Shown: positions 12,544 through 24,775, numbered from the stretch's first letter. The stretch is 64,000 nucleotides of DNA from Flaccisagitta enflata (GCA_965153355.1 OZ231127.1:14136001-14200000); one strand, 5' to 3'. Translations and numbers: made by a program. The notes: generated by a model not told the origin, from the sequence alone.

Positions 12544-13016
12544 TAGTGTTCGCAAAAGCAGTGGATTTTATTTCCGCTAGCAGAAAGCAGAAAAAATATT
12601 TTTCTGCTAGCACTGCTAGCAGTAAAGAGCAGTACTATACATATATATAAACTAACTGTTATGCCTTCTTACCAACCAAAAATGGGTAAAAACTACCAAA
12701 GAAGAAGTGTAATGGACTTGTAACACATTTGCATTAAATGAGGCAACAACAAGGCCAGCAACAAGACCAGATACATGACACCACTGTATTGGGTGGCTGG
12801 GCACTGTTATTACAATGGAAAAAAACCACAAACAATTCAAGTGTTACAAACCGACGGACCAAGCGACTGAACAACAGACAAGGAGTCCTGTGTCTGCAAA
12901 AAAAGAACTGAACATAGAAATGTGTGTTTCAGGAAGGAGAAAGTTTCAGTATCTTGTCATTATAAGTATTAGAGGAGCATGAGAAGGTGCCCACAGTCTT
13001 TATGGGGCCACCATAT

Positions 13017-13115
13017 TTATCTGGTGTTTTCTTGTGGGCTGCATATCTCAGAAATAGACAGGAATTGGTTACCCGTTTCAAAATAGCACATTTCTTTTTG
13101 ATATGCCATGATAAT
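13017..13115 (-). CDS. Candidate terminal exon inside the hAT element
   Basis: On the minus strand a pyrimidine-rich acceptor ending CCCATTGCACAG precedes 13115. An open frame of 32 codons follows, beginning IIMAYQKEMCYFETG and ending SPQENTR, with a TAA stop at 13017-13019. It joins in phase with the exon at 13293-13476. I do not recognise the product. It could be a decayed transposase exon or a captured host-gene piece. An internal GGGTAACC could act as an alternative donor near 13073. Confidence 0.3.
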   Translation of the reverse strand: MIMAYQKEMCYFETGNQFLSISEICSPQENTR

Positions 13116-13292
13116 CTGTGCAATGGGAGTATTTTCTGAAAAAGGATAGTACTTAGTAAAGGGTCCAGATTAAACACCATTAAGAGCTCTTAAGGCTCTT
13201 GTCTTTTTATTAGGTAGTTTTGGTGGTAATGTTATCCAACTTTCACAACAATCTCTTAGTTTTCAATGAATAATGATGGAGGAAGCCAATAC

Positions 13293-13476
13293 CTTTAGAT
13301 GGCATATTGTATGAATTACTTTATCAGCAATCATCGCAATAAGCATGCCAGCTACATTAGATGCACATTCGTCCTCTTCCAGAGTTGTTGGTTCAGCTGA
13401 AAAGGTATTTTTTTTTGTAGTCTTGAGTCCAATAGATATTTCCAATTTAGCATATCTTTCTGATTCTGGATGTATC
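13293..13476 (-). CDS. Candidate internal exon inside the hAT element
   Basis: An open segment of about 61 codons on the minus strand lies between an AG at 13477/13478 and a donor AAAG/GTATTG at 13293/13292. It reads IHPESERYAKLEISIGLK near its start, LEEDECASNVAGMLIAMIA in the middle and KVIHTICHLK at the end. Composition is protein-like, with acidic and hydrophobic stretches and no simple repeat. The 3' phase matches the next candidate exon. No family recognised. The acceptor tract is weak, and the frame also continues a little upstream. Confidence 0.3.
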
Positions 13477-13753
13477 CTATCAGTTCAAGGTAATTGTCAT
13501 GAACAGCCTTTACATATGTATAAAATTATCATATTCTAAAGATTTTTTTATCATTAAAATAAAAAAAGAGGACAGAAGAAATCTTTGTAGATATTTGATT
13601 TGGATTTTAACCGGAAAATGGACAGAGAAGTATCAAAATATTAGAATTTTCACTGCTACTTACTGCTAGCAGCTGAAAATTTTCTGCTAGCAGAGCAGTT
13701 TCAAATTACTGCTAGCAGCTCTGCTAGCAGATTGCCTGCTCGTGCGAACACTA

Positions 13754-13761
13754 AGTAGGAG
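13754..13761. repeat. hAT target-site duplication, right
   Basis: AGTAGGAG, identical to 12536-12543. Confidence 0.85.
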
Positions 13762-13879
13762 CACCAAAGGCAGAGGCTAGGGTAACGTCCCCATGGCAGT
13801 GAAGTCATTGGTGATTCTTACAGGTCGAAGTAGGAGCACTGAAAGTATTTGTTACAAGGATAGCGGTAAGAAACTAAGG

Positions 13880-14375
13880 ACTTCAAATGTAGCTAGATGG
13901 CGGTGGTGGAAAAGGAATGAGCGGTGGTAGTTCCTGTAACGTTGGTGGTTTGAAAGCGGGCTTCAGGTACGGCTCTTTATCCGTAAATGTAGCAATGGTT
14001 ATGATGAGAAAAGGATGAGCGTTGGTAGTTACTGTAACGGTGGTGGTTTGAAAGCGGGCTTCAGGTTTGTCTCTTCATCCGTAAATGTGGCAATGGTTAT
14101 GGCGAGAAAAGGATGAGTGGCGGCAGTTGCTGTAACGGTGGTGGTTTGAAAGCGGGCTTCAGGTACGGCTCTTTGTCCGTAAATGTAGCAATGGTTATGG
14201 TGAGAAAAGGATGAGTGGTGGTAGTTGCTGTAACGGTGGTGGTTTTAAAGCAGGCTTCAGGTATGCCTCTTTATCTGTAAATGTAGCAATGGTTATGGTG
14301 AGAAAAGGATGAGTGGTGGTAGTTGCTGTAACGATGGTGGTTTCGAAGCGGGCTTCAGGATTGTCTCTTTATCCC
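13880..14375. repeat. 98-bp tandem repeat, about five units
   Basis: GGTTTGAAAGCGGGCTTCAGG and close variants recur at 13948, 14045, 14143, 14241 and 14339, a spacing of 97, 98, 98 and 98 bp. Each unit also carries GTAGCAATGGTTATGG and GAGAAAAGGATGAG. Confidence 0.95.
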
Positions 14376-14419
14376 ACGACGTAAACTTGGAAATCCCGTC
14401 GGGGAACCGAAAAAAAGGG

Positions 14420-14600
14420 AGAAAAGCCAAACCCAAAAAGTATCAGCATGAAAAAGACAACGTGGAATGCTTGTGACAATCAGCTGTCTTAATGTTACAT
14501 AAGCCAAATCTAAAAGGTGAAAATATGAAAAAGACTACGTGGAATGCTGTTCGTGGTCAGTTATTTTTGAATGTTACTTTATGGAGGTGAAATGCTAATC
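14420..14600. repeat. 77-bp imperfect tandem duplication
   Basis: AAGCCAAA and AAAAAGAC.ACGTGGAATGC recur 77 bp apart (14424, 14501), with a third partial unit at about 14588. Confidence 0.75.
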
Positions 14601-14699
14601 ACAATCAGCAGTCCGAGTATCACCTGAAAAAAAAAAGTTCCTCTCTTCCTCCATGTGCAAATTGGCAATGGTAAGGGTTAAGATGCAGGCTTTGATACC

Positions 14700-14772
14700 A
14701 CTGTCATCGTCGTTATCACCGTCACCGTCATCACCTTCATCGTCGACATCGTCGTCACCGCCGTCATCTTTG
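14700..14772. repeat. (GTC/ATC) imperfect trinucleotide repeat
   Basis: Mixed TCATCG, TCACCG and TCGTCA words. Confidence 0.8.
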
Positions 14773-14779
14773 TCAGGTT

Positions 14780-15350
14780 GCCCGTAATCCTCGTGAAGGG
14801 CATCTCTTGCCGTAAAATCTTTACGATGCTTTAAAATCCTTGGCCCTGTTGGGATCCTCTCTATTCTCTCTCTTTGCTCTCTCTCTCTCTCTCTGACTTT
14901 TTGCCGTGTGCTGAACTGCCACATGAGAGCATTGAGAGGACTCACTGGGGAAACAGGTGAGGTTTTCATCATTAGAGACACAAAAATGAAAAAAAAAAAA
15001 ACAAGGACATGAAAATGGACACGATCACGGTCATGGTAGACAAAAACTGATCCCATGAATATTTTTCCGGATGGTTAACAAGTTAACACATTCACGTGTG
15101 TTTGTGCCAGAGAGGTGATAGAGGGGAAGACCTCATGATGTTTACTTTTTGTGTTTTTTTTTTATGTTTCGAATTGAACTGCTTTTATTTGAATCCTGCT
15201 GAATCCTGCTGAGCTTCTCGTTATATACACACAAAAAAGGATAATTCTTAAATTGCTACCCTTGAAATTCTCGCTACTCGCTCATTTGCAAAGAATTTCA
15301 ACCCTTCAATCAGATATTCTCCTAATATGTGCATCCTTACTTTTAAAGAA
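14780..15350. other. Anonymous stretch
   Basis: A short CT run at about 14875-14895; otherwise nothing recognised. Confidence 0.5.
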
Positions 15351-15357
15351 AATTTCG

Positions 15358-15550
15358 GTCTCCGTTTCTGTCTTTGCCTCCGTCTCTGTCTCTGTCTTTG
15401 CCTCCGTCTCTGTCTCTGTCTTTGTCTCTGTCTCTATCTCTTTCTCTGTCTCTGTCTCTGTCTCTGTCTCTGTCTCTGTTTTAGTGTTAGTCCCTTTCCC
15501 AGTCTCGTCTCTGTCTCCGTCTCTGTCTTTGCCTTTGTCTCTGTCTCTCG
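15358..15550. repeat. (CTCTGT)n array
   Basis: About 190 bp of CTCTGT, CTTTGC and CTCCGT hexamers, regular in the middle. Confidence 0.93.
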
Positions 15551-15705
15551 CGCGCCTCTACTGATTGCGACCGGCCTTGAGCTTGACAGAGTAGGAGGAC
15601 GATTCTGAACCTCGGCGTAAACCAGATAAACTCAATAACCCCATAATATGGAAGACTGAAGGCTTTTTTCCACTTTTCCACATTTTTACGCTCACGACAA
15701 TGACG

Positions 15706-15831
<126 letters not shown>

Positions 15832-15899
15832 CATAGTGACAGACGGAAGTACAGACAGACTAATATCACAGATGGAAAGAAAATAACAAGCAAACAGTA

Positions 15900-16770
15900 A
15901 ATACAGACTGAGTAGAGAAACAGTAAAAAAGATGGCACAAAAAGAAAAAAAAACCCACAGAAATAGAGACGAAGAAAAAAGAAAGAAAGAAAGAAAAGGA
16001 AGTAAAAAGAAAAAAAAACACGAGATAAGAAGGATCATTTTGAGGAAAACAATTTCAGGCTCCTACGCCGAGACGTTAACCCTTAGAAATATTTGAAACC
16101 TCATAAGAGGTCATTTTGAGTCATTTTGAGTGGCGTCAAAACGACCTAGTTTAGTATTTTCTTGTAGTTGGCTTCCGTTTTTGGGGTTGTCGTTTTCCTC
16201 GTGCACAATTTCTTTTTTTTTCTGTTGAACATTCTCCTACAACCTTCCAACGTGCATTACGCGCCAATTCATAACATGCCATGTCTAGTTTGTCTACTTA
16301 AACTCAATGCCGTTGATGATGTTGATTCATATTTTATTTTTTTCTGCGTGGCACTGATGGGTTATTTGATGACAAAGAGCGCAATGCAGTTTGTCTTCCT
16401 GGGTCGATTTTGAAGAAAGCTTATAGAAGTGGGTGAATTGGCTGCTGTGATGGAAAATTGTATAGATAGGCTTGTGTTCAACTGACAATTAGTTATGTTT
16501 CAAACTGGAAAAGCATTCTTACTGCCACCTTGCGATTTCATTCTTGTTCAATTTCATCGGCCTCAAAAGTGTTCCATTTATATGCGTCTTTCTTTGCTTT
16601 CTTCTTCTCTCTCTCTCTCTCTCTCTTATTCATATTATCTCCCTTTCCTCTTTTGTATGGGTCCTTATCATAAGTCATCAAAACTCACCCTTAAAAATGA
16701 CGATGGACTTTCCCGACGTCGAAATGCCTCAAAGGTCAGCCATCACTTCCCACGGCCTACCACACGGCGG
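15900..16770. other. Anonymous stretch
   Basis: A-rich to 16020, then mixed sequence with a short direct repeat TCATTTTGAG at about 16113-16131. No gene recognised. Confidence 0.5.
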
Positions 16771-16776
16771 CAGTGG

Positions 16777-17010
16777 CGGTGGTGGTGGTGGTGGTGGTGG
16801 TGGTGGTGGTGGTGGTGGTGGTGGTGGTGGTGGTGGTGGTGGTGGTGGTGGTGGTGGTGGTGGTGGTGGTGGTGGTGGTGGTGGTGGTGGTGGTGGTGGT
16901 GGTGGCGGTGGCGGTGGTGGTGGTGGTGGTGGTGGTGGTGGTGGTGGTGGTGGTGGTGGTGGTGGTGGTGGTGGTGGTGGTGGTGGTGGTGGTGGTGGTG
17001 GTGGTGGTGG
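16777..17010. repeat. (GGT)n microsatellite
   Basis: About 234 bp of GGT with two GGC interruptions near 16906-16914, the only long GGT array in the window. Its poly-Gly, poly-Trp and poly-Pro translations are artefacts. Confidence 0.97.
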
Positions 17011-17221
17011 TATTGTTGGCGGTGGTAGCGGTGGAGCCGGCGGTGGCGGTGACGGCCCTGGGTAGGGCGACCCCATCATATCTCGCTCTGGTGCGTCATG
17101 GTGTGCGCGTCATGGCGCGTCATGGTGCCTCATGGTGCGTCAAGAAGCGCCTCTCTCTCGCTTCATGGTGCCGTCTCATTCGCGACAGAAAGAAAGAAAG
17201 AAAAAAAGATGAGAAAATGAG

Positions 17222-17335
<114 letters not shown>

Positions 17336-17399
17336 GAGAATATGAGTCGTCTTTTTATGGTGCCAAGTTATGATGGGTTCCTTCGCAGTTCATACGCAC

Positions 17400-17473
17400 G
17401 CTGGCGCTTGCTGGCGCTTGCTGGCGCTCAGTTGGCGCTCAGTTGGCGCTCAGTTGGCGCTCAGTTGGCGCTC
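17400..17473. repeat. 12-13-bp minisatellite
   Basis: Two CTGGCGCTTG units are followed by four CAGTTGGCGCT units. Confidence 0.92.
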
Positions 17474-17640
17474 CCAACACGAGGTCGGCCTTCTTTAACT
17501 CTCCTCTCTCCAGGCGAAGTCGAGGATGAACTGAACTGCTGAGGAGAGGCCACGTGGTGCGTGTCAGTCAAAACAAAAAGCAACTCTCATTCAGCTACCG
17601 AGTAGGAAAACAGTTTCCCTTCTCAATTAGAAAACTGGAC

Positions 17641-17641
17641 G

Positions 17642-17676
<35 letters not shown>

Positions 17677-17684
17677 GCTGTTGC

Positions 17685-17736
<52 letters not shown>

Positions 17737-17768
17737 CTTGTTGTTGTTCTTGTTGTTGTTGTTGTTGT
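17641..17768. repeat. (GTT)n microsatellite
   Basis: 128 bp of GTT with GCT and CTT interruptions. Confidence 0.97.
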
Positions 17769-17879
17769 CTTTTTTGTTTTCGTTTGGCCATCGTGTACAA
17801 CGGTCCATGGAAAGGATTGGATAAGATATTTGTCACAGTAGAGTTCTTGATAAGAATGGAGGAGGAACTCGATTAAAGG

Positions 17880-17962
17880 AAACGACAACAAATACTCTGG
17901 AAACAACAACAACAACAACTACACTGGAGACAACAACAACAACATCAACGACAACAACGACT
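17880..17962. repeat. (AAC)n interrupted repeat
   Basis: Three short AAC runs separated by GGAAACAAC and ACTGGAGAC, in the opposite orientation to the GTT array 110 bp upstream. Confidence 0.85.
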
Positions 17963-18039
17963 TCTATATTTTCTGCCTAATGAAAAGGAAAATCCAATAG
18001 AAAGTAAAGAATGGGGAAGAGTCAATTGAGTATCTCCCT

Positions 18040-18063
18040 GTTGTGTCTGTCTCTGTCTGTCTA

Positions 18064-18100
<37 letters not shown>

Positions 18101-18101
18101 T
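18040..18101. repeat. (GTCT)n then (CT)n compound microsatellite
   Basis: GTCTGTCT units pass into a 25-bp CT run. Confidence 0.92.
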
Positions 18102-18383
18102 TCTGTACCAAAGCCTTTGTAGAAGAAGGGAAGGAGATAAAAATGCATTTTTGTTTCGAAAAATGGAGAAAGTCTCAATTTCAGTTCAAACAGAACCTTG
18201 AAATGAAACACAGAAAATTGGATTTAACGCAAAAATGACTCTTTTTTTTCTTCATCATGAAACAAGTCAAACTTTGCAACAAACGATAGCAACTTTTGGT
18301 GTGGCTTCAGTGAGAGAGAATGGAAGTTGCAAAATGTAGTGCTGTCACATTATTTCTTTCACATAAACAAGAATAGTGAGAAA

Positions 18384-18497
<114 letters not shown>

Positions 18498-18605
18498 GGA
18501 GAAAAATGGCGACACGAAAGGAGATGTTTTATGCTTTGATAATTCTTTGAATTTCCGCGGAAAAGTGAGAATAAATTGAGATAAACGAGTGAAGAGAAGA
18601 AGAGT

Positions 18606-18708
<103 letters not shown>

Positions 18709-18779
18709 AACCAGCCTCAGACAGTGACAGAGACGGTGCCATTGCCACATCCGGTCCGCACCCGTTATTCCATCTTTGA

Positions 18780-18781
<2 letters not shown>

Positions 18782-18821
<40 letters not shown>
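18782..18821. repeat. (CT)n microsatellite, short
   Basis: 40-bp CT run, 75 bp from a long GA run of the opposite strand sense. Confidence 0.95.
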
Positions 18822-18822
<1 letters not shown>

Positions 18823-19107
18823 TCTTCTTTCAAAATCCCTTTCCCCGAGGTTGGTTTTTCGTGAAATATAAAAGAAAGCTGGGTGAGCACAGAATGGGAT
18901 TACCCATGGAGGCACAAGGGCGGAAGAAAATGAATAGGAGGAGGACAGATAGACTAACAGACACACGAAGGGAGAGGTTTGTTGTGTTTTGCCAATGAAC
19001 TGACAGACTGATAGGAAAACTTGCTTGGTCCAAGCAGAAAAGAAATGAAGAAACAGACGACAACTGAACTTGCATAGATACTGAGACACATTGGCGTTAG
19101 TACACGT

Positions 19108-19226
<119 letters not shown>

Positions 19227-19229
19227 GGG

Positions 19230-19861
19230 TGATATACTTTCAATTTTAGTCAATTTGGTGATGTTGGGAATGGCTCCACTTTCCACCGCCTGGTACCTGT
19301 CACAAAGCATTTTTTGTCGCGCCGATTTCAATCAGCTCTCTTTTGGCTCAAATATGACGCTGCTGATGGCGAACGCCCCAACTTATATCAAGTTTGTTTT
19401 TCATCATTCGTTACTTTATTGCTTACATGGATTTAAACTGCAATGCACATTACTATTAGAAGTGCCACAGACCGACAGGCGAATCGATCAGTGTTTAAAA
19501 TACCACAGTTTGATTTATCTCTGAGAATCAAGGCTGCAATCGAGAATATAAAGAAATGTCTGTAATTATTGCATCATGACTGTAAATTTGCTTCAATGCG
19601 CGAATGAAAAGTAACAGCAATAGCATCAGCTAAAAAACTTTTTTTAAAGCTAGGCTTAATTTTTGACAACCATTTTCAATTTCTTTTTGCTACTGTCGAG
19701 TTATTCCTTGAGGCTATACATTTTGTTCAATAAACTCCTATATGCAAATCAGATAAATGTTGTTTGAGACATGCCGTCTTCGACGTCTTCCCTGCATTGA
19801 GTGATGGACAATTTTCATGCATCTCACTGCTTCTTTATCCAACGTTGAATCTTTTCCCCTT

Positions 19862-19866
<5 letters not shown>
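19230..19866. other. Anonymous stretch
   Basis: AT-rich mixed DNA. An 89-codon open frame at 19255-19524 (+) has no recognised feature. No repeat seen. Confidence 0.5.

Positions 19867-19867
<1 letters not shown>

Positions 19868-19893
<26 letters not shown>
19868..19893. repeat. (CT)n microsatellite, short
   Basis: 26-bp CT run. Confidence 0.92.
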
Positions 19894-20165
19894 CGGGTTT
19901 TGCATCTCCATTGGGATTTGCAAGTCAAAAGATTGGATTGTGACTTGTGCTTCTTAGATCATATACGTGAGTCAAAAACATAATCTTTCAAAGGAAATCG
20001 AAAGTAAGGCTTGAAGAAGAAGAAGAAGAAGAAGAAAGCCTAGCCAGACTCAGCATCAGACTACACGTGATTTTTGTGAAGAACTTCTCTTAAAAGAGAA
20101 CTGTTGAGAAGAAGAAAGCAGGAAAGAATGAAATGAAAGGTTTAAAGAATAGAATAAGAAAGCTA

Positions 20166-20275
<110 letters not shown>

Positions 20276-20655
20276 GAGAAAGAGACCGGAAGAGGAGATA
20301 CGGACAGAAGCGGAGACAGAGACAGGGTCAGGTGGACAGACAGACAAACAGACAGAACAAGATAAGAGGAGATGAGTAAAGATATGTTTGAGAAGACTAT
20401 CAGATAGAGAGACACAGACAAACAATTTGACAAACAGTTAAAGAGACAGAAAAAGATAAGAGGAGATGAATAAAGATAGTGTTGAGACGACTGACAGATA
20501 GAGAGAGAGAGGCAGAGCCAACCAAGAGAATTCTGCGTTTTCTGCGTGTGTCTAATTAGACGGCAATTTTCAACGTAATTATCTTCATCTCATAAAGTGA
20601 GAAAGAGGGAGAAGATGAAGGATAAGAAGAAGGTGCATCGGAGGAAAAAGGAGAA

Positions 20656-20780
20656 GGAGAAGAAGGAGAAGAAGAAGAAGAAGAAGAAGAAGAAGAAGAA
20701 GAAGAAGAAGAAGAAGAAGAAGAAGAAGAAGAAGAAGAAGAAGAAGAAGAAGAAGAAGAAGAAGAAGAAGAAGAAGAAGA
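20656..20780. repeat. (GAA)n microsatellite
   Basis: About 125 bp of AAG triplets, followed by GATGAT and then AAAAAG words to 20836. Confidence 0.96.
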
Positions 20781-21305
20781 TGATGATGAAGAAGATGAAG
20801 AGGAAGCAAAGAAAAAGAAAAAGAAAAAGAAAAAGAGGATGAAGAAGAGGAGGAATTGGAAAGACAAAAAAAGAAAAGAAATATTCATCTTGAAGCCTCC
20901 AGGCTCTATTTCTTTCGACCCGATCTCTTTCTTGTTGTATATCTTCTTCTCTCTCAACCATTCCATAGCATTAGTCTGTCTCTGCCTCTTATAATCCACA
21001 CGTTATATCAGTGTCTCTGTCTCTGTCTCTCTCTGTCTCTCTCTCGCACACATACACTCAAGATCTGACGATGAAATTTTCTCCAACATTTCTTCTACGA
21101 ATTTCCAAGCTTCTGTAAAGTGAAGGGTGTGGATAAGAGAATGAATGATGCGTGTTCTTCATATAAGGAGAGAGACAGAATGGATGCGAAAAGTAAAAGA
21201 TGGAGACAGAGTGGAAAATATTGTTTTTTATTTCATCAAACTTTCCACCCACGAGAACAATTAACGCTTCAACGCTTGGATATGTGGCTCTGTTGAGTGT
21301 GTGTG

Positions 21306-21308
<3 letters not shown>

Positions 21309-21399
<91 letters not shown>
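21309..21399. repeat. (GA)n microsatellite
   Basis: 91-bp GA run. Confidence 0.97.
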
Positions 21400-21401
<2 letters not shown>

Positions 21402-21767
21402 TGTGAAAATTCACAATTGCGCAACAAATGAAAAACCATTACTGAAAATACAACCCGTATACCAAAAAAATCCATTTGCCATCTAATTTATTTTCTCCAT
21501 TATATTTCACAACCACCGCAATAAAACTCAGTGAGAGAGAACGGTTCAGAATTACTGAAAAGAAGGATTTTTGCGTGGAAATAGACACAATATACAAAAC
21601 CGAGAAACAAGCGCCGCAGGGATACAACAATGCGTCCACGTCCTGTAATCGCATCACAAAATCAGTCTGAGGAACCTAGACATAGAGATGAGGCAATCAT
21701 ACCACTGACCATGTCGTTCGAAATAAGCCTTGCAAACTAATGAACAGACGGCCCAATGAAGGAATGA

Positions 21768-21797
21768 ATAAATGAATGAATGAATGAATGAATGAAT
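21768..21797. repeat. (AATG)n microsatellite
   Basis: Seven AATG units, followed by 250 bp of A-rich sequence full of GAAA and AATAAA words. Confidence 0.88.
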
Positions 21798-22292
21798 TTT
21801 TGACAGCAATGGAAATAAATAGAAATAAATAGAAACAAGATGAAAGAAAAATATAGAAAATGGAATAAAATTAATGAACAAATGAAGAAGAGGGGAAAAA
21901 AGATGAAAAAAAAATGAGTATGAATAAAGAAATGAATTATGATAAAAAAAGAAAAAATAAATAAATGAAAAAACAGATAAAGAAAAAAAGAAAGAAAAAT
22001 AGAAAGAAAAGAAAGAAAGACAGAAAGAAGATGAATAGATAAAGAAGAAAGAAAGAAAGAAAGAGAGAAATGAAGAACAGGCGTGAATGGAGGTTGGAGC
22101 TGGAATTCAAAGCAGAGGCCCATGAAATGCTATTATGATGAGGACTGCATGTGCACCATGGCCCATGCCCGGGCAGGAATAAAGACGTGGGCTCCGAAAT
22201 GGGCGGCGGGGTTCAGCACCATAGAAATAATCAGGCACCATGGGAAGGATTCAAGCCGCGCGCCCGCCCTGGAGGAATCTCTCATTCTCAAC

Positions 22293-22296
<4 letters not shown>

Positions 22297-22382
<86 letters not shown>
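22297..22382. repeat. (GA)n microsatellite
   Basis: 86-bp GA run. Confidence 0.97.
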
Positions 22383-22387
<5 letters not shown>

Positions 22388-22689
22388 CGCCCAGCGAAAG
22401 AGAGAAACAGATAGACAGAACTTGAAAGAAAATAGAAAATAAAAGAAAAGAGAGAAAGAAAAAACCACTAGCAGAAATCTTGGAATTTAACTCGTAGCCA
22501 TGTATGCAAAATCGGAGAACACAAACACACACATACACCCACATTTTCAAATTCTCCATGAAGAGGAAACTCAATTTCAAACACGATGAAATAAACAAAA
22601 ATCATGGAAAACCAGAAAAACCTAAATTTCTTTTTCTTAAATTCGTCGCAACGCCACCGACTCACGATCATTGATGGTGGAAAAGGGGG

Positions 22690-23160
22690 TGGGCTTGTTT
22701 TTCTATTTCTTTCTTTTTACTTTCTTTCTTTCTTTTATTTATTTATTTTTTTTTTTGCTCTCTCTTCACCCTTCTTTCTCTTACTATTCTTTTGATTGTT
22801 TTCTCTCTTTCTCTCTTTTTTTTCTATCTTACTCACTTTTTTCTATCATTCTTTTCTATTCTTCTTTTCTTTCTATTTTCAATTCATTCATTATCTTTTC
22901 TCATATTGAGGCTTCCTTTGTTTCTTTTTTTTCCCCGGCTTCCGTTTTTCTTTTCCCTTCTTTCTTTTTTCCACGGTGAAAAATTTTCATGGTGCAAAAA
23001 CTGGGCGTGACCGATAAGAGTTCGCCCCTCCTCTTCCTCTTCCTCTTCCTCTTCCTCTTCTTCCTCCTTTTCCTTCTCCTCCCCCTTCCTCTTCATCACT
23101 CTTTTCCTCTCCTCTTCATCATCGCCCCTAGTTTTCTTATCATTCCTCTTTTTCTGTTAG
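22690..23160. repeat. Pyrimidine-rich tract
   Basis: About 470 bp dominated by T and C on the + strand (TTTC words, then CTTCCTCTTC words at 23030-23080). Confidence 0.75.
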
Positions 23161-23389
23161 AATTTACACTATTTTATTATTTCATGTTTACAATATCCAC
23201 CGTATTCATCTCAATCAGTTAGATATTGTAAACCTAGTATTGCAAGACTGAAATGTAATTAAATGCTAAGGCATTGGGCGATTGGACCCGCAAACCAGGT
23301 CTAATAGGAATTTCACAAAAGAACTGCCATCATTTGTTATGACTTCTCATCACTTTCGATCTCACAATTTTCATGTCCTTTGTATCATC

Positions 23390-23510
23390 CTTGTTGTCAG
23401 TTTTTTGCCATCCTTTGTGTCATTTTTGTTGTCATCCTTGTTGTCATCCTTTGTATCATTTTTTTTTGTCATCCTTTGTGTCATCCTTTGTGTCATCGTC
23501 TCTATACCTC
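23390..23510. repeat. Imperfect GTCATCCTTT repeat
   Basis: GTCATCCTTTGTRTCAT words recur about eight times with 15-20-bp spacing. Confidence 0.75.
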
Positions 23511-23688
23511 TGTCTCTTCCTCACTTTGTTCCTTCTTTCTTCATCTTCTTTCTGTCGTCGTCGTGGTCCGCCTTTGAAACACTCTGGCGCTGTCAATTTG
23601 CATGTAAACACAATTTCGCCAAAGCAAACCCATTCATATATATCTAAAACGCGGTGAGCGGCAGAAAGATAAAGACACACGCCACGAA

Positions 23689-23845
<157 letters not shown>

Positions 23846-24118
23846 AATATGCAGTGAAAGAGAAATCATAAGGAAAATGACAAAATGTTTTCGAGCGCCA
23901 ACAAACAGCATCTTTACTAAAGCGCATTTTTCTTTCAACAATGTGTAACAACCATTTATCCAACTGTACTAACATGGTAAAGAAAAGTGTTTTCGCTTCT
24001 CGAAACCATTCCTTACAATACAGCAGACTATGCGAACACACCTTACACGACAATCAGATACCAGCGCGTCCGAATCCCCCAAAAATACGGTAACCGCTGT
24101 ATAAGGCATACAGGAAAG

Positions 24119-24275
24119 AACAAGGCCGGATAAACGGCCAATAACGGGTGGGCAGGAGCGGAAATGCACTTTTTCGCACTGTCGAACTCGATCACCTCTA
24201 TGGACGGACCGAGGGACGGACGGACCGACAGACGGACAAAGCCTCTTTTAGAGTCGCCAGTCCGCGACTAAAAAT
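24119..24275 (+). mobile_element. Hairpin-ended repeat, subfamily C
   Basis: Begins AACAAGGCCGGATAAACGG, contains GGGTGGGCAGGAGC, a GGAC core at 24203-24238 and GGACAAAGCCTCTTTTAGAG, and ends in the hairpin AGTCGC/GCGACT followed by TAAAA. Two consecutive hairpins can form at the 3' end (CTCT-TTT-AGAG, then AGTCGC-CAGTCC-GCGACT). Unlike subfamilies A, B and D, I find no copy of the stem near the 5' end. Confidence 0.75.
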
Positions 24276-24775
24276 GCCACAACAAATACAAAATGGATCG
24301 ACTGTAAAAATAAAAGAACACAAAACATACACAAGATCGAAGTAAACAAACAAGTGAGGAAGAAGGGGGCAGGCAAGTTGAAGGGCAAGGAGGGCAAGAC
24401 AACGATAAAAAACCACTTTTCGGCCTCAAGTTTGTCGCGTTCGTGCTTTTCCAGCCAAACCCACCATCGGCCAAAAACCCGCTTCCGAGGCTTTCGAGGC
24501 TTTCTGCTTGCTTGACGCGCTCAAAACTTTCTCTCTTTCTCCATTTCAGATGTCAAGAAAAGCGCAAACAAAGACTTTTTTCTCAACTCTTTTTTTCTTT
24601 TTTTGGATAGTGGGGGGGGGGCGCTTTTACTTCCCTTAGTCTGTCAGTTTCGCTTCAGACTGACTCAGTCTCTATTTGTTTGTCTGCATGTCTGTCTGTC
24701 TGTAAATGTGTTGATGAGCGAGATAATGAAAATATGCATTCGTCTTTGAGCCAGATATTTTCCTTATTGTCGTCA

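Larger units (their letters stand above)
12544..13753. mobile_element. hAT-superfamily element, 1.21 kb, probably non-autonomous
   Basis: The ends are TAGTGTTCGCA and TGCGAACACTA, an 11-bp perfect inverted repeat. They match the hAT rule of YARNG termini and are flanked by an exact 8-bp duplication AGTAGGAG. Both subtermini are crowded with the palindrome CTGCTAGCAG or close variants (12575-12635 and 13660-13740), which is typical of hAT transposase-binding regions. No long transposase frame is present; an autonomous hAT usually encodes 500-700 residues. The interior has exon-like segments on the minus strand (13017-13115, 13293-13476) and a decayed stretch (about 12746-12905) that may be an old copy of the hairpin-ended repeat. 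Superfamily assignment rests on ends and duplication length only. Confidence 0.88.

Noticed and set aside
13880-14375. CRISPR-like regular spacing
   Set aside because: The repeats are full tandem units with no unique spacers, in a eukaryotic context. No cas-like gene is present.
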